Part shown: piece after piece, positions 17,108 to 26,686 of the stretch
Position numbering within the stretch: the stretch's first letter is position 1
How the letters are laid out: each line of letters begins with the position of its first letter
Assembly (NCBI GenBank): GCA_963975935.1
Contig: CAXBIQ010000009.1
Span: forward strand, 62,001-126,000
From: Planktosalinus sp963975935
GTDB taxonomy: Bacteria > Bacteroidota > Bacteroidia > Flavobacteriales > Flavobacteriaceae
Length of the DNA stretch: 64,000 nt
Direction of reading: 5' to 3'
The notes under the pieces: generated by a model
Told to the model about the DNA's origin: nothing
Databases searched by the model: none
The model's input: only the letters and a program-made list of their open reading frames with translations
Position numbers and translations under genes: made by a program

Positions 17108-17992
17108 ATGCAAAAGCACAAAGCCGGTTTCGTAAACATTATTGGCAATCCCAATGTGGGAAAATCCACCCTGATGAATGCCTTTGTGGGTGAAAAATTG
17201 TCCATTATTACAAGTAAGGCACAAACGACAAGGCATCGTATTCTTGGTATTGTGAATGGCGATGATTTCCAAATGATCCTAAGCGACACGCCCGGAATCA
17301 TCAAACCTGCTTATCAGTTACAGGAATCGATGATGGGGTTTGTGAAATCTGCCTTTGAAGATGCCGATGTACTGATTTATATGGTTGAAATCGGTGAAAA
17401 GGAATTAAAGGATGAGGACTTTTTCAATAAAATAATCCACACAAAAATACCGGTACTGCTTTTAATTAACAAGATTGACAAATCCAATCAGGAGCAACTG
17501 GAGGAGCAAGTACAGCTCTGGGCCCAAAAAGTGCCTAATGCAGAGATCTTTGCCATTTCAGCACTGGAAGGTTTTCAGGTTAAGGAGGTATTTGGCAGGA
17601 TTATAGAACTCCTTCCGGAATCACCCCCTTTTTACCCCAAAGACCAGCTTACTGATAAACCGGAGCGTTTTTTCGTTAACGAAACCATCAGGGAAAAAAT
17701 TCTGATGCACTACAAAAAGGAAATCCCTTACAGCGTTGAGGTGGATACCGAAGAGTTTTTTGAAGAAGAAAATATCATCAGGATGCGCGCCGTCATTATG
17801 GTGGAACGCGACACCCAAAAAGGAATCATTATTGGCCACAAAGGTGAAGCACTGAAAAGAGTGGGAGTGGAAGCTCGAAAAGACCTAGAGAAATTTTTTG
17901 GCAAACAGGTCCATCTGGAATTGTATGTAAAGGTCAATAAAAACTGGCGTAGCGATGCAAGACAGTTGAGGAGGTTTGGGTATGATTCTTAG
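17108..17992 (+). CDS. era: GTPase Era
   Basis: Binds the 3' end of 16S rRNA and aids 30S subunit maturation in the cytoplasm. 294 residues, normal length. G1 is GNPNVGKST (13-21), G3 DTPGI, and G4 NKID. The C-terminal KH domain contains VIMVERDTQKGIIIGHKGEALKRVG with the GxxG loop (GHKG), followed by GKQVHLELYVKVNKNWR. It has its own -7 element and starts 28 bp after the TPR gene. Confidence 0.97.
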   Translation: MQKHKAGFVNIIGNPNVGKSTLMNAFVGEKLSIITSKAQTTRHRILGIVNGDDFQMILSDTPGIIKPAYQLQESMMGFVKSAFEDADVLIYMVEIGEKELKDEDFFNKIIHTKIPVLLLINKIDKSNQEQLEEQVQLWAQKVPNAEIFAISALEGFQVKEVFGRIIELLPESPPFYPKDQLTDKPERFFVNETIREKILMHYKKEIPYSVEVDTEEFFEEENIIRMRAVIMVERDTQKGIIIGHKGEALKRVGVEARKDLEKFFGKQVHLELYVKVNKNWRSDARQLRRFGYDS

Positions 17993-18026
17993 TTAATAGA
18001 GGTGAGTGGGTAGAGGTTAGTATTGA

Positions 18027-18175
18027 AAAGCACCAAAACTCAAATACCAAACTCCAAAGGCTAGCTTATTTTTCTTTATGAATCTTTGAGTCTTAGTGGC
18101 AAAAAATGATTTAGAAATTCTGTATAATTTTGGTTAATTTTTTTTTGGAATTTGGTGCTTGTTATTTGAAATTTT
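18027..18175. repeat. CCAAA/TTTGG-rich intergenic inverted repeat
   Basis: Between era and the convergent membrane-protein gene. AGCACCAAA (18029-18037) is exactly complementary to TTTGGTGCT (18151-18159). Both flanks are built of CAAATACCAAACTCCAAA-type units or their complements. The centre contains a TTTGAGTCTTAGTGGCAAAA tract resembling the CGCAAAG-type repeats at 29351 and 54665. No gene is visible here. Confidence 0.55.
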
Positions 18176-18186
18176 CCTCTCACCCA

Positions 18187-18681
18187 TCACCCCAACATTT
18201 CATCCATCACTTTCTCCAGTTCGTGAGCTTGCGGCATTCCCTTTTTTCGGTTGCTGCGAGCGGTGAAGTAGAGACTGAACCAGGCAATGATCATCAATAA
18301 CATTATGGTAATATGTATTCCTGAAGGCTGCCCGAGTGACAGGTTTGAATAGGCAAACAGACCAAAAATGATAAAGATTCCCGCAACTACAAAATGTAAA
18401 AACATAAACATCGTCCAGAGTCCGGGTTCAGGCCCATAGAGTCCTTTCACTTTAGTCTCACCATTTTCAAGTGTTTCCAGCTCCAAATGCAGGTGAGGCG
18501 AATAGACTTTTTTGTTTGCTTTCCCAATATAAATCCAGATGTGTTCATCCAGAGTATTGATAATATAATCAGGTTTTAAGCTATTCTTCAAACCTTTGGC
18601 TTTATCAGTGATTGCCGTGACAGATTTGGGCACAACTTTCTCAAAACGCGGCCTTAGTTGAATTTGTTTTTCAATTTCCAT
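18187..18681 (-). CDS. hypothetical membrane protein between era and der
   Basis: 164 residues. The N-terminal 90 residues are soluble and mixed alpha/beta (PRFEKVVPKSVTAITDKAKG, HLHLELETLENGETKVKG). Two transmembrane helices follow at about 97-120 (MFMFLHFVVAGIFIIFGLFA) and 127-145 (HITIMLLMIIAWFSLYFTA). The tail is RSNRKKGMPQAHELEKVMDEML. No known family was recognised. It is convergent with era and divergent from der. Function unknown; ATG 18681 gives the longest consistent frame. Confidence 0.75.
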   Translation of the reverse strand: MEIEKQIQLRPRFEKVVPKSVTAITDKAKGLKNSLKPDYIINTLDEHIWIYIGKANKKVYSPHLHLELETLENGETKVKGLYGPEPGLWTMFMFLHFVVAGIFIIFGLFAYSNLSLGQPSGIHITIMLLMIIAWFSLYFTARSNRKKGMPQAHELEKVMDEMLG

Positions 18682-18741
18682 GAGGTTAATTATAGATGTA
18701 TCTAAATTAATTACTTACTGTAAAACTAACAACAAAACACG

Positions 18742-18749
18742 TACCTTTG
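18742..18749 (+). promoter_or_regulatory. -7 promoter element of der (TACCTTTG)
   Basis: TACCTTTG matches TAnnTTTG exactly, 20 bp before the der ATG. The -33 region (TTAC/TTACTG near 18712-18720) is weak. Confidence 0.6.
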
Positions 18750-18769
18750 CAAAAAATTAAAAACTTGTC

Positions 18770-20074
18770 ATGTCAAATATAGTTGCTGTTGTCGGAAGAC
18801 CAAATGTAGGGAAATCCACCTTTTTTAACCGGATGATCAAACGTCGCGAGGCTATTGTTGATGCGGTGAGTGGTGTGACGCGTGACAGAAATTACGGAAA
18901 AAGCGACTGGAACGGTAAAGAGTTTTCACTTATTGATACCGGAGGCTATGTAAGAGGAAGTGACGATGTTTTTGAAGCCGAAATTGATAAACAGGTAGAA
19001 CTTGCCATTGAAGAAGCAGATGCCATCATCTTTATGGTGGATGTGGAAGACGGAGTAACCGGTATGGACGAAGTGGTTGCCAAACTCCTTCACCGAACCA
19101 GCAAACCCGTTTTTCTTGCTGTGAACAAAGTAGATAATGCCAAGCGTGCTGAAAATGCTGTGGAATTTTATTCGCTGGGTTTTGAGAAAATATATACCAT
19201 TGCCAGTATCAATGGAAGCGGTACCGGCGAACTGCTGGATGATCTTGTTCTGGCTTTGCCCGATAAAGAATACAAAGAAGAGTCTGAGTTGCCACGTTTT
19301 GCAGTGGTGGGAAGACCTAATGCAGGGAAATCATCCTTTATAAACGCTCTTATAGGCGAAGATAGATATATTGTGACTGATGTTGCAGGAACAACCCGTG
19401 ATGCAATTGACACCAGGTACAACCGTTTTGGGTTTGAATTCAATCTTGTGGATACTGCAGGAATAAGACGCAAGTCTAAAGTAAAAGAAGATCTGGAATT
19501 TTACTCAGTGATGCGCAGTGTGCGAGCGCTGGAACACTGTGATGTGGCTATTTTGGTTATAGATGCCACACGCGGATTTGAAGGACAAGACCAGAATATT
19601 TTTTGGCTCGCACAGCGCAACAATAAAGGGATTGTCATTTTGGTCAACAAATGGGATTTGGTAGAAAAGGACACCCATTCGGTTAAAGAGTTTGAAAAAA
19701 TGATCCGGGAGCAATGCGAGCCTTTTACTGATGTGCCCATTGTCTTTATTTCGGTGCTAACCAAACAAAGAATTTTTAAAGCCATTGAAACAGCCGTGGA
19801 AGTCTATGAAAACCGAAGCAGACGCATTCCCACCAGCAAGTTTAATGAGGTGATGTTGAACATAGTTCAGGCAATACCACCGCCGGCATATAAAGGGAAA
19901 TATGTAAAAATAAAATACTGCACCCAGTTGCCCACGCCACATCCCACATTTGCGTTTTTCTGCAATCTGCCGCAGTATGTCAAAGATCCATATAAACGTT
20001 TTCTGGAAAACCAGCTTCGTGAAAAATTTAACTTTACCGGGGTACCCATCACGATTTATTTCAGGAAGAAATAA
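18770..20074 (+). CDS. der: GTPase Der (EngA)
   Basis: Tandem GTPase needed for 50S ribosomal subunit assembly. 434 residues, normal length. The first G domain has GRPNVGKST (9-17) and DTGGY; the second has GRPNAGKSS with VDTAGIRRKSKVKEDLEFYSVMR. The C-terminal KH-like domain includes KIKYCTQLPTPHPTFAFFCN and ends in GVPITIYFRKK, as in other Der proteins. A TACCTTTG promoter element precedes it. Confidence 0.97.
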   Translation: MSNIVAVVGRPNVGKSTFFNRMIKRREAIVDAVSGVTRDRNYGKSDWNGKEFSLIDTGGYVRGSDDVFEAEIDKQVELAIEEADAIIFMVDVEDGVTGMDEVVAKLLHRTSKPVFLAVNKVDNAKRAENAVEFYSLGFEKIYTIASINGSGTGELLDDLVLALPDKEYKEESELPRFAVVGRPNAGKSSFINALIGEDRYIVTDVAGTTRDAIDTRYNRFGFEFNLVDTAGIRRKSKVKEDLEFYSVMRSVRALEHCDVAILVIDATRGFEGQDQNIFWLAQRNNKGIVILVNKWDLVEKDTHSVKEFEKMIREQCEPFTDVPIVFISVLTKQRIFKAIETAVEVYENRSRRIPTSKFNEVMLNIVQAIPPPAYKGKYVKIKYCTQLPTPHPTFAFFCNLPQYVKDPYKRFLENQLREKFNFTGVPITIYFRKK

Positions 20075-20211
20075 GTTCAGGATCTTATTTAAGAGCCGGA
20101 TGGACACTACGTATTTATACGTATTTTTTCTTTTAATTGTATTCCTATTGATTAATTAAACTATTTTTAAACCTGATTTAAAAATGGACATAGGTTAATA
20201 GCATACAATTT

Positions 20212-22995
20212 ATGAGAATAGGTTTTTTTATTTTTTTTTTACTACTCACAGCTACTGTACAATCACAAATAAAACCCTTTGAAATTACCGGACAAATAGT
20301 TGCCAATGACACGGGTGAGCCACTGGAATCTGCCACGGTCTACCTGGAGAGGGAAAGAGACAGCACTTTAAACACCTATACCATTTCTGATAAGAATGGA
20401 AATTTTATACTTTCCGGAAGAACGTATGAAAATGAATTGAGTTTGTTTGTCTCATATGTAGGCTATGCTCCGCATAAAGAAGTTATTGCCATCAGTTCCG
20501 AAAAAATACAACTCGATGCACCCGTTGCATTGCAATTAGATTCCAATTCGCTTGATGAAATTGTTATACGCTCTGTAGCTCCCATAACCATTAAAAAAGA
20601 TACTTTGGAATTTAATGCCGCTTCTTTTAAAACAAGGGCAGGTGCAACCGTTGAAGACTTGTTGAAAGAACTGCCCGGTGTTGACGTGGACCTTGAAGGA
20701 AATATCACGGTAAACGGAAAACCTGTAAACAAGCTTTTAGTCAATGGAAAACCCTTTTTTGGTGATGACCCAACTATTGCTACCCGCAATCTCACTAAAG
20801 AGATGATCGAAAAAGTACAAGTGATGGATACCAAGACCGATGCAGAAGCCTTTACAGATGAAGAAGGCGACCAGGAAAATAAAACGGTCAACTTGACCAT
20901 TAGTGAGGAAAAAAACAAAGGCACTTTTGGTCGTGTATCAGCCGGTGGAGGTACCGATGAGCGTTTTGAATATGCTGGAATCGTAAACCGGTTTGACGGT
21001 GACAGGCGGCTCAGCGTCCTTGGTGGCGGGAATAATACTAATTCGCCGGGATTTAGTTTTGGGGAAATACAAAAAATGTTTGGTGGCGGAAGTATGGTTA
21101 TGATGAACTCCTCAGGAGGATTTCAAATCGATGATAGGGCCTTTGGGTTTGGTAAAGGAATCGTTAATTCCAGGAATGCCGGTGCAAGCTATGCAGATGC
21201 CTATGGAGAAAAAATGGACCTTTCTGCAGATTATTTTTATTCTGAAGCAAATTCAACAGATGATGAGATTATAGAGAGGGAAAATATCTTTCCTGACACG
21301 CGCTTCTTTACAAACTCTACTGCATCCACAAGGCAAAATAACGATTTGCACAGTTCCAATTTAAAGTTTGATGTGAAAATAGACTCAACCTTTTTAATAA
21401 ATATAAAGCCTTCTATAAGCTACGCAACAACAGAAAGTTTTAGAATGCGGGACGAAGTCACTCTTACTGAAAATGGAGAAATAACCAACCAAAGCACGCT
21501 GGATAACAGAACCAATTCAACTTCCAAAGTTTTCAAAAATGCGCTGGATGTTACAAAACGTTTTGGGGACAGAGGAGCTTCTTTAGCTATCAATATAAAT
21601 AATGAATGGAATGACCTGGAGGGAAATGATTTCCTTAATTCAGAAACGTTTTTTACGGGAGATCCTTTAAATGACGAAATCAGAAATCAGTTAACAGACA
21701 GGAACCAGACTTTCAACAGCTTTTTTGGTTCTGTTAGGTACAACATCCCGATAGTGTCAAAAGAAGTCTTTATTGATTTGAGGTACAGTTATCGCGCCGA
21801 CACGCGAAAAAGTTTGCGCAGCACCTTTGACTTCAATGAAAACACTCAGGAATATGATGACTTTAATGCTTCATTGAGCACAGACTTTATTTTTAAGAAC
21901 AACCGTAGTACCCCCGCAATTGGCCTTACGTTAAGAAAAGAAGCTTACACCTTTAGTGTGAGCAGCTCCTATATGAGCAGGGTTCTGGAAACCACCGATA
22001 AACTGCGACCCGGGTTGAGTGCCAAACAAGAGTTTGAAGCGCTGGAATACAACACATTTTTCAACTACAGATTTTCACCTCAAAAGTCGGTTTACTTTAA
22101 TTACAGCCTCAATAATTCACCCCCTACTTTAGAACAGCTTCAGCCTTTTGAAGATGTTTCTGATCCGCTTAATACAATCTTAGGTAATCCTGATTTGGAA
22201 CCTATCAATACGCACAGGGCTTATGTAAGCTACAATAACTATGATTTCCAAAAGGGGACGGGTGTGAATTTTTACTCTAACTTTTCTATCGTAAAAAATC
22301 AAGTAACACCCATTATCTTCTTTGATGAAAATTTAAAAAGAACCACGACATATACGAATGTTAACGGCAATTATAACGGGTATTTAGGAGGAAATTACAG
22401 CAAATCAATTAAGCTCGATACCATCCATACCCTTAAGGTTGATGGAGGTATGTGGGGTAATTTAACAAATGCGATTAATTTCAACAATGATGAGAAGTTT
22501 GCATCCAGATTCATTAGCCTTACACCCAGTATAGGGTTTACATACACATGGAAAGACGTTTTGGAAATAAGGCCGAGATATGGACTTAGCTTTAACAGAA
22601 ACGAATATGATATTGATATTTTTGAAGAAGAAGAATTTATAAGCCATAACCTAAGGTTGCAAACAGCTACTTTTTTACCCAAAAATCTGGAGTGGCGCAA
22701 CGACATAAATTACAATTACAACCCAAACGTGGCAGTCGGTTTTCAGAGAAGTTCGTGGTTCTGGAACAGTACGCTGGCATATACCATATTAAATGACCGG
22801 GGCATCATTACAGTCAAAGCCTACGATATCTTAAACCAAAATACAAATGCCAGGCGTTCTGTTAGCCAAAATTATATACAAGACGTCCAAAGCACCGTGC
22901 TTCAACAGTATTTTATGGTAAGCTTTAGCTGGAAATTCAATACATTGGGCAAGAAAGGCGAAACCCAAAGTGGTAATCCTTTCTTCTTTTTCTAG
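20212..22995 (+). CDS. TonB-dependent-receptor-like outer-membrane barrel protein
   Basis: 927 residues. A signal peptide (to about residue 19) is followed by a carboxypeptidase-regulatory-like beta-sandwich (FEITGQIVANDTGEPLESAT ... NGNFILSGR). A plug-like region with DTLEFNAASFKTRAGATVEDLL, LPGVDVDLEGNITVNGKPV and KLLVNGKPFFGDDPTIA comes next. The rest is a long beta-barrel with alternating aromatic strands, including GNPDLEPINTHRAYVSYNN. This is the outer-membrane beta-barrel family common in Bacteroidota, related to SusC-like receptors but without a visible TonB box. Substrate unknown. It is convergent with the S9 peptidase 57 bp downstream. Confidence 0.88.
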   Translation: MRIGFFIFFLLLTATVQSQIKPFEITGQIVANDTGEPLESATVYLERERDSTLNTYTISDKNGNFILSGRTYENELSLFVSYVGYAPHKEVIAISSEKIQLDAPVALQLDSNSLDEIVIRSVAPITIKKDTLEFNAASFKTRAGATVEDLLKELPGVDVDLEGNITVNGKPVNKLLVNGKPFFGDDPTIATRNLTKEMIEKVQVMDTKTDAEAFTDEEGDQENKTVNLTISEEKNKGTFGRVSAGGGTDERFEYAGIVNRFDGDRRLSVLGGGNNTNSPGFSFGEIQKMFGGGSMVMMNSSGGFQIDDRAFGFGKGIVNSRNAGASYADAYGEKMDLSADYFYSEANSTDDEIIERENIFPDTRFFTNSTASTRQNNDLHSSNLKFDVKIDSTFLINIKPSISYATTESFRMRDEVTLTENGEITNQSTLDNRTNSTSKVFKNALDVTKRFGDRGASLAININNEWNDLEGNDFLNSETFFTGDPLNDEIRNQLTDRNQTFNSFFGSVRYNIPIVSKEVFIDLRYSYRADTRKSLRSTFDFNENTQEYDDFNASLSTDFIFKNNRSTPAIGLTLRKEAYTFSVSSSYMSRVLETTDKLRPGLSAKQEFEALEYNTFFNYRFSPQKSVYFNYSLNNSPPTLEQLQPFEDVSDPLNTILGNPDLEPINTHRAYVSYNNYDFQKGTGVNFYSNFSIVKNQVTPIIFFDENLKRTTTYTNVNGNYNGYLGGNYSKSIKLDTIHTLKVDGGMWGNLTNAINFNNDEKFASRFISLTPSIGFTYTWKDVLEIRPRYGLSFNRNEYDIDIFEEEEFISHNLRLQTATFLPKNLEWRNDINYNYNPNVAVGFQRSSWFWNSTLAYTILNDRGIITVKAYDILNQNTNARRSVSQNYIQDVQSTVLQQYFMVSFSWKFNTLGKKGETQSGNPFFFF

Positions 22996-23052
22996 CAGAA
23001 AACCATTTGAAAAAACTCCTTCAGAAACTTAAAAGATGAGGTGTCACCAAAT

Positions 23053-25095
23053 TTATTGATGCTTGTCAAACCATCCCACAATATAACCCACCTGCCTGAT
23101 TAAATTTGAGGGCCTGGCCGTGATACCGTGACTTGCCTCAGGGATGCGTACCAACATGGCTTCTTTGCCCTGTATCTTCAACGCATTGTAGTATTGTTCA
23201 GATTCGCTCATGGGGGTTCTGTAATCATTTTCCCCGCAAATAATCATTGCCGGGGTATTTACGTTTCCAACCAGAGAAATGGGCGAATGATCCAAATACT
23301 GATCAGGATCTTCCCAGGGTTTTTTGTTGAACCAGTATTGATAGTATATGGATCCACCGTCTGACGTCAAAGCAAAACTATACCAGTTGATTACGGGTTT
23401 GCTGACCACGGCTGCGGCAAACCGGTCTGTTTTTCCTATGCTCCAGCTGGTGAGCACACCGCCACCACTGCCCCCGGTGATGTACAGCCTGTCTGTGTTG
23501 ATAAAACCTTTTGCAATGACGGCGTCAATACCACTCATCAAATCGTCATAATCTTCACTGGGGTAATTGTTGTTGATATAAGCGGCAAATTCTTCTCCAT
23601 AACTGGTGCTTCCACGCGGATTGGTATATAAAACCACATAGCCCTGTGTGGCCATTAGCTGGAGCTCCGGGGTGAAATGCGGACCATAACTAAGATACGG
23701 GCCACCGTGTATCTCAAGGATTAAAGGATATTTTTTTGAGGCATCAAAATCGGGGGGGTAGATAATCCAGCCCTGAACCTGTTTGTTATCATAAGAAGAT
23801 TTAAACCAGATTTCTTCTACTTCACCTATTTTCTTGCTGATTAAAAAGTTGTCATTTAATGTAGTGATTCTTTTCGCTTCTGTTTTGGAAGGATATTTTC
23901 CCACGGCTAGTTCTGCAGGACGGGAAGTGCTTGCTTGTGTAAACACATAATTCCCATTTTCTGCTATTGAAAATGAACCTGAACTGTAGGGTCTCCCATA
24001 GCTTTCGCTACCTATGTCTGATGTTATGTTGGTGATGGTTCCGTTAAGTTTCATGGAAGCTAAAACCCCTTTACCATGCTTGTTGTATTTCACAAAAAGG
24101 CTCTTGCTGTCCATTGCCCACTCATAGTCATCCAAATGCAGATCGAGTGTGTGTTTGATTTCGGTAATTTGAGACCCGTCAGGGTTCATATGGAATATTT
24201 TTGATAATTGATAGCCCACAAACTTATCCTCATAGTGTGAGAAAAGAACCTTTTTGCCGTCTGGTGAAACTTTGGGGTTTTGATAGGGCCCTTTGCCCGT
24301 GGTTATTTTAGCAATACTGTTTGTGAGCGTATTTACCTTATAAAGGTGTGAATTGTTTGGCTTGAGCTCAGCATTTTCTTCGCGGTTGGCCGAAACAATG
24401 ATGGTTTTCCCATCAGGCATCCAGCTGAAAGCGGAATGGTTGAAGTCTCCAAAGGTAATTTGCCTGGCAGCACCTCCATTGGCACTTACCACAAAAAGAT
24501 GCCTGAAACCTGCTTCCACAAAACCAAAATTCCCGTCAGACCTGTAGTTTACTTTGTCGATAACTTTAGCCGGCTTTGCCCATTCAGCGCCTTGAGGTGG
24601 GGCTGGAAATTTGCCAATTTTGGGTTCTTCTGAAGGAACAAACATCGTAAACGCGATCTGGTTTCCATCTGGTGACCAGTTGAGGTTTCCGGGTGATTTT
24701 GTCAGATTGGTTATGGATGCCGTTTGACCGGTTTCCATCCATCGCACAAAAATTTGTGAACTTCCTTCTTCAGCACTCACATAGGCTATTTTTTTTCCAT
24801 CAGGAGACCATTTTGCATTGCTGTAATTTTGTTTTCCGGAGGTGAGTGGCATTTCTGATGTTCCCTCAAAATCAATCAACCACAGGTTTGTGAATTTTTT
24901 ATCGGTTTTGATATCAAATTGGTTTCTGAGATATACAATTTGGCTGCCGTCCGGTGAAATTTCCGGTTGGGCGGCATATTGCATTTCAAAAACGTCCAGA
25001 TAGTCAAAAGGTGTTTTGTTTTGGGAAGAGAGGGTAAAACTGCTTAAAAAAATAATACAAATCAATCCCATGCATTTTGTAAAAAGTGCTTTCAT
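23053..25095 (-). CDS. S9 family prolyl-oligopeptidase-type peptidase, exported
   Basis: 680 residues. A signal peptide ends near residue 25. The N-terminal beta-propeller has repeated SPDGxxIxY units (SPDGSQIVYLR, SPDGKKIAYVS, SPDGNQIAFTM). The C-terminal alpha/beta-hydrolase domain has the nucleophile in GGSGGGV (Ser543), the acid in CGENDYRTP (Asp624) and EASHGI (His656), a complete triad. The family cleaves short peptides, often dipeptidyl or acylaminoacyl, and here probably acts in the periplasm on imported oligopeptides. It stands alone and is convergent with the barrel gene. Confidence 0.92.
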   Translation of the reverse strand: MKALFTKCMGLICIIFLSSFTLSSQNKTPFDYLDVFEMQYAAQPEISPDGSQIVYLRNQFDIKTDKKFTNLWLIDFEGTSEMPLTSGKQNYSNAKWSPDGKKIAYVSAEEGSSQIFVRWMETGQTASITNLTKSPGNLNWSPDGNQIAFTMFVPSEEPKIGKFPAPPQGAEWAKPAKVIDKVNYRSDGNFGFVEAGFRHLFVVSANGGAARQITFGDFNHSAFSWMPDGKTIIVSANREENAELKPNNSHLYKVNTLTNSIAKITTGKGPYQNPKVSPDGKKVLFSHYEDKFVGYQLSKIFHMNPDGSQITEIKHTLDLHLDDYEWAMDSKSLFVKYNKHGKGVLASMKLNGTITNITSDIGSESYGRPYSSGSFSIAENGNYVFTQASTSRPAELAVGKYPSKTEAKRITTLNDNFLISKKIGEVEEIWFKSSYDNKQVQGWIIYPPDFDASKKYPLILEIHGGPYLSYGPHFTPELQLMATQGYVVLYTNPRGSTSYGEEFAAYINNNYPSEDYDDLMSGIDAVIAKGFINTDRLYITGGSGGGVLTSWSIGKTDRFAAAVVSKPVINWYSFALTSDGGSIYYQYWFNKKPWEDPDQYLDHSPISLVGNVNTPAMIICGENDYRTPMSESEQYYNALKIQGKEAMLVRIPEASHGITARPSNLIRQVGYIVGWFDKHQ

Positions 25096-25179
25096 GATGT
25101 GAAAAAATGATTGGTTTAATTGCTAACAAGGTACTAAAAAAAGGAATGTAAACAGAAGCGGACTTTCTAGAAATGATTT

Positions 25180-25509
25180 TTAAAGGCCATCTTTTATTTT
25201 GAGCAATTCAGCCTTTACATTTTCCAGCTTTCTGATAATTTCAAAATTATCAAGTGTTTTTTTCTTGTTTTCCTTTAGATGCACTTTTGCACCTTCAAGG
25301 GTGAAACAACGTTCCTTGACAAGATAAAAGATGAGCTCCAGGTTTTTGATATCATCAGGAGTGAATTTTCGGTTGCCTTTTGCATTTTTTTTTGGCTTAA
25401 GCACATCAAATTCCTTTTCCCAAAACCGAATGAGGGAAGTATTCACATCAAATGCACGGGCTACTTCGCCAATGCTGTAATACCGCTTTTCAGGAAGTGT
25501 AACTTTCAT
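25180..25509 (-). CDS. MerR family transcriptional regulator
   Basis: 109 residues. The MerR helix-turn-helix begins at residue 9: YYSIGEVARAFDVNTSLIRF, followed by WEKEFDVLKPKKNAKGNRKF and TPDDIKNLELIFYLVKER, including the wing. A short coiled-coil helix (KKTLDNFEIIRKLENVKAEL) would mediate dimerisation. There are no cysteine ligands, so it is not a metal-sensing member. It lies downstream of the M23 peptidase gene on the same strand (74 bp gap), and a palindrome sits a few bases before its start codon. Confidence 0.9.
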   Translation of the reverse strand: MKVTLPEKRYYSIGEVARAFDVNTSLIRFWEKEFDVLKPKKNAKGNRKFTPDDIKNLELIFYLVKERCFTLEGAKVHLKENKKKTLDNFEIIRKLENVKAELLKIKDGL

Positions 25510-25514
25510 AGTCA

Positions 25515-25534
25515 GCTTCCGTCAAAGCGGAAGT
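25515..25534. repeat. short CTTCCG/CGGAAG palindrome before the MerR start codon
   Basis: CTTCCG (25516-25521) and CGGAAG (25528-25533) with a 6-nt loop lie 7 bp upstream of the MerR ATG (minus strand). The sequence resembles the TTCCGC-loop-GCGGAA palindromes of the paa region. The T run on the plus side cannot serve the minus-strand genes as a terminator tail. Confidence 0.6.
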
Positions 25535-25583
25535 TTTTTTAATAGGTATTTGTAATCCTTAATAAATTGAAAATATCAAATCA

Positions 25584-26561
25584 TTAATCCAGAGACTGGT
25601 TTTCCTGTTGTGATTTTCTCAATAATATCTCAAACTCCTCTGCAGTTAAGTTGCCATAGTAGAAATTGATGGGGTTTATGCGTTCTCCATCCTTAAAAAC
25701 TTCATAGTGTAAGTGCGGTGCCTGTGATCGCCCTGTGCTTCCCACAAAACCAATAATGTCACCACGTTTCACTTGCTGTCCAACCCTAATGTTATATTTA
25801 TGTAAATGTGCATAAAGCGTTTCATAGCCAAAACCATGATCAATAACGATATGGTTTCCATAGCCGGTTGCAGTATTGTCTGCTCTTCTAACTTTTCCGT
25901 CACCTGTAGCGTAAACGGGCGTGCCCCGCGGTGCTGTAAAATCCATTCCATAATGAAATTTTCGTGCTTTTGTAAAAGGGTCTGTGCGCCATCCATAACC
26001 GGATGCCATTCTTGAAAGATCTTCATTTGCCACAGGTTGTATGGCCGGGATGGAGGCCAGTAGATTTTCCTTTTCTCCCGCCAAAACCGTAATTTCATCA
26101 AGTGACCGTGATTGGACTGCAAGCTGTTTTGTCAAGATATCCATACGTCGGTTTGTAGATACAATGAGTCGTGAATTATCAAAGCCTTCAAAATCCTTAT
26201 ACCGGTTTACACCACCAAATCCTGCTGTGCGTTGTTCTTCAGGAATGGGTTCTGCCTCAAAATACAAGCGGTAAATATTGTCATCCCTTTCGGCGATATC
26301 GCCAAGAACTTCTTCCACCTCACTCATTTTTCGGTTTAAAAGTTCAAATTGAAGTTCCATATTGGCAAGTTCCCTGCTCAGGACTTTTTCCCGGGGAGTT
26401 TCAAGGGCAGGGATGCTCAGGTAAATAAGCAATAAGATAAAACCGCTTAAAACCATACCCAATATATAAACCGCAATCAGGCCAAGTCGTCTGCCTTTTT
26501 TTCTTTCAATTCTTCTGTATGAAAGCGTCTCGCTATCGTAATAATATTTAACCTTTGACAT
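25584..26561 (-). CDS. membrane-anchored M23 peptidase with coiled coil
   Basis: 325 residues. One inner-membrane helix at about 28-48 (LIAVYILGMVLSGFILLLIY) is followed by a periplasmic coiled coil (residues 60-100, LANMELQFELLNRKMSEVEE). The LytM domain has FHYGMDFTAPRGTPVYATGDG, YGNHIVIDHGFGYETLYAHL and APHLHYEVFKDG, so the zinc ligands H, D and HxH are present. This layout is typical of MepM/EnvC-like peptidoglycan hydrolases or their activators in cell division or wall growth. The start at 26561 is divergent from alaS, and the alaS -33 element overlaps its first codons. Confidence 0.9.
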   Translation of the reverse strand: MSKVKYYYDSETLSYRRIERKKGRRLGLIAVYILGMVLSGFILLLIYLSIPALETPREKVLSRELANMELQFELLNRKMSEVEEVLGDIAERDDNIYRLYFEAEPIPEEQRTAGFGGVNRYKDFEGFDNSRLIVSTNRRMDILTKQLAVQSRSLDEITVLAGEKENLLASIPAIQPVANEDLSRMASGYGWRTDPFTKARKFHYGMDFTAPRGTPVYATGDGKVRRADNTATGYGNHIVIDHGFGYETLYAHLHKYNIRVGQQVKRGDIIGFVGSTGRSQAPHLHYEVFKDGERINPINFYYGNLTAEEFEILLRKSQQENQSLD

Positions 26562-26583
26562 AAGTTAAAATGTTCTATTTTTG
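26554..26583 (+). promoter_or_regulatory. promoter of alaS (TTTG-18-TATTTTTG)
   Basis: TTTG (26554-26557) and TATTTTTG (26576-26583) are 18 bp apart and match the Bacteroidota housekeeping consensus. The predicted leader to the alaS ATG is about 95 nt. The -33 element lies inside the first codons of the divergent M23 gene. Confidence 0.7.
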
Positions 26584-26686
26584 CATCTTAATACAGATGA
26601 ATAGTGTATAAATTTCACTATCCTTAACGAACAAAGATAAAAAAAGTTTTACACCCGCTTATATATTAATTTTCCTTTAGCAATTT

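Noticed and set aside
20463..20924. 153-codon minus-strand frame within the outer-membrane barrel gene
   Set aside because: Serine-rich, no motif, and opposite a well-supported coding region. Antisense shadow.
25515..25541. CTTCCG hairpin and T run as a terminator
   Set aside because: The T run is on the plus strand, but both flanking genes are on the minus strand, so it cannot terminate them. It is treated as a member of the short palindrome family.
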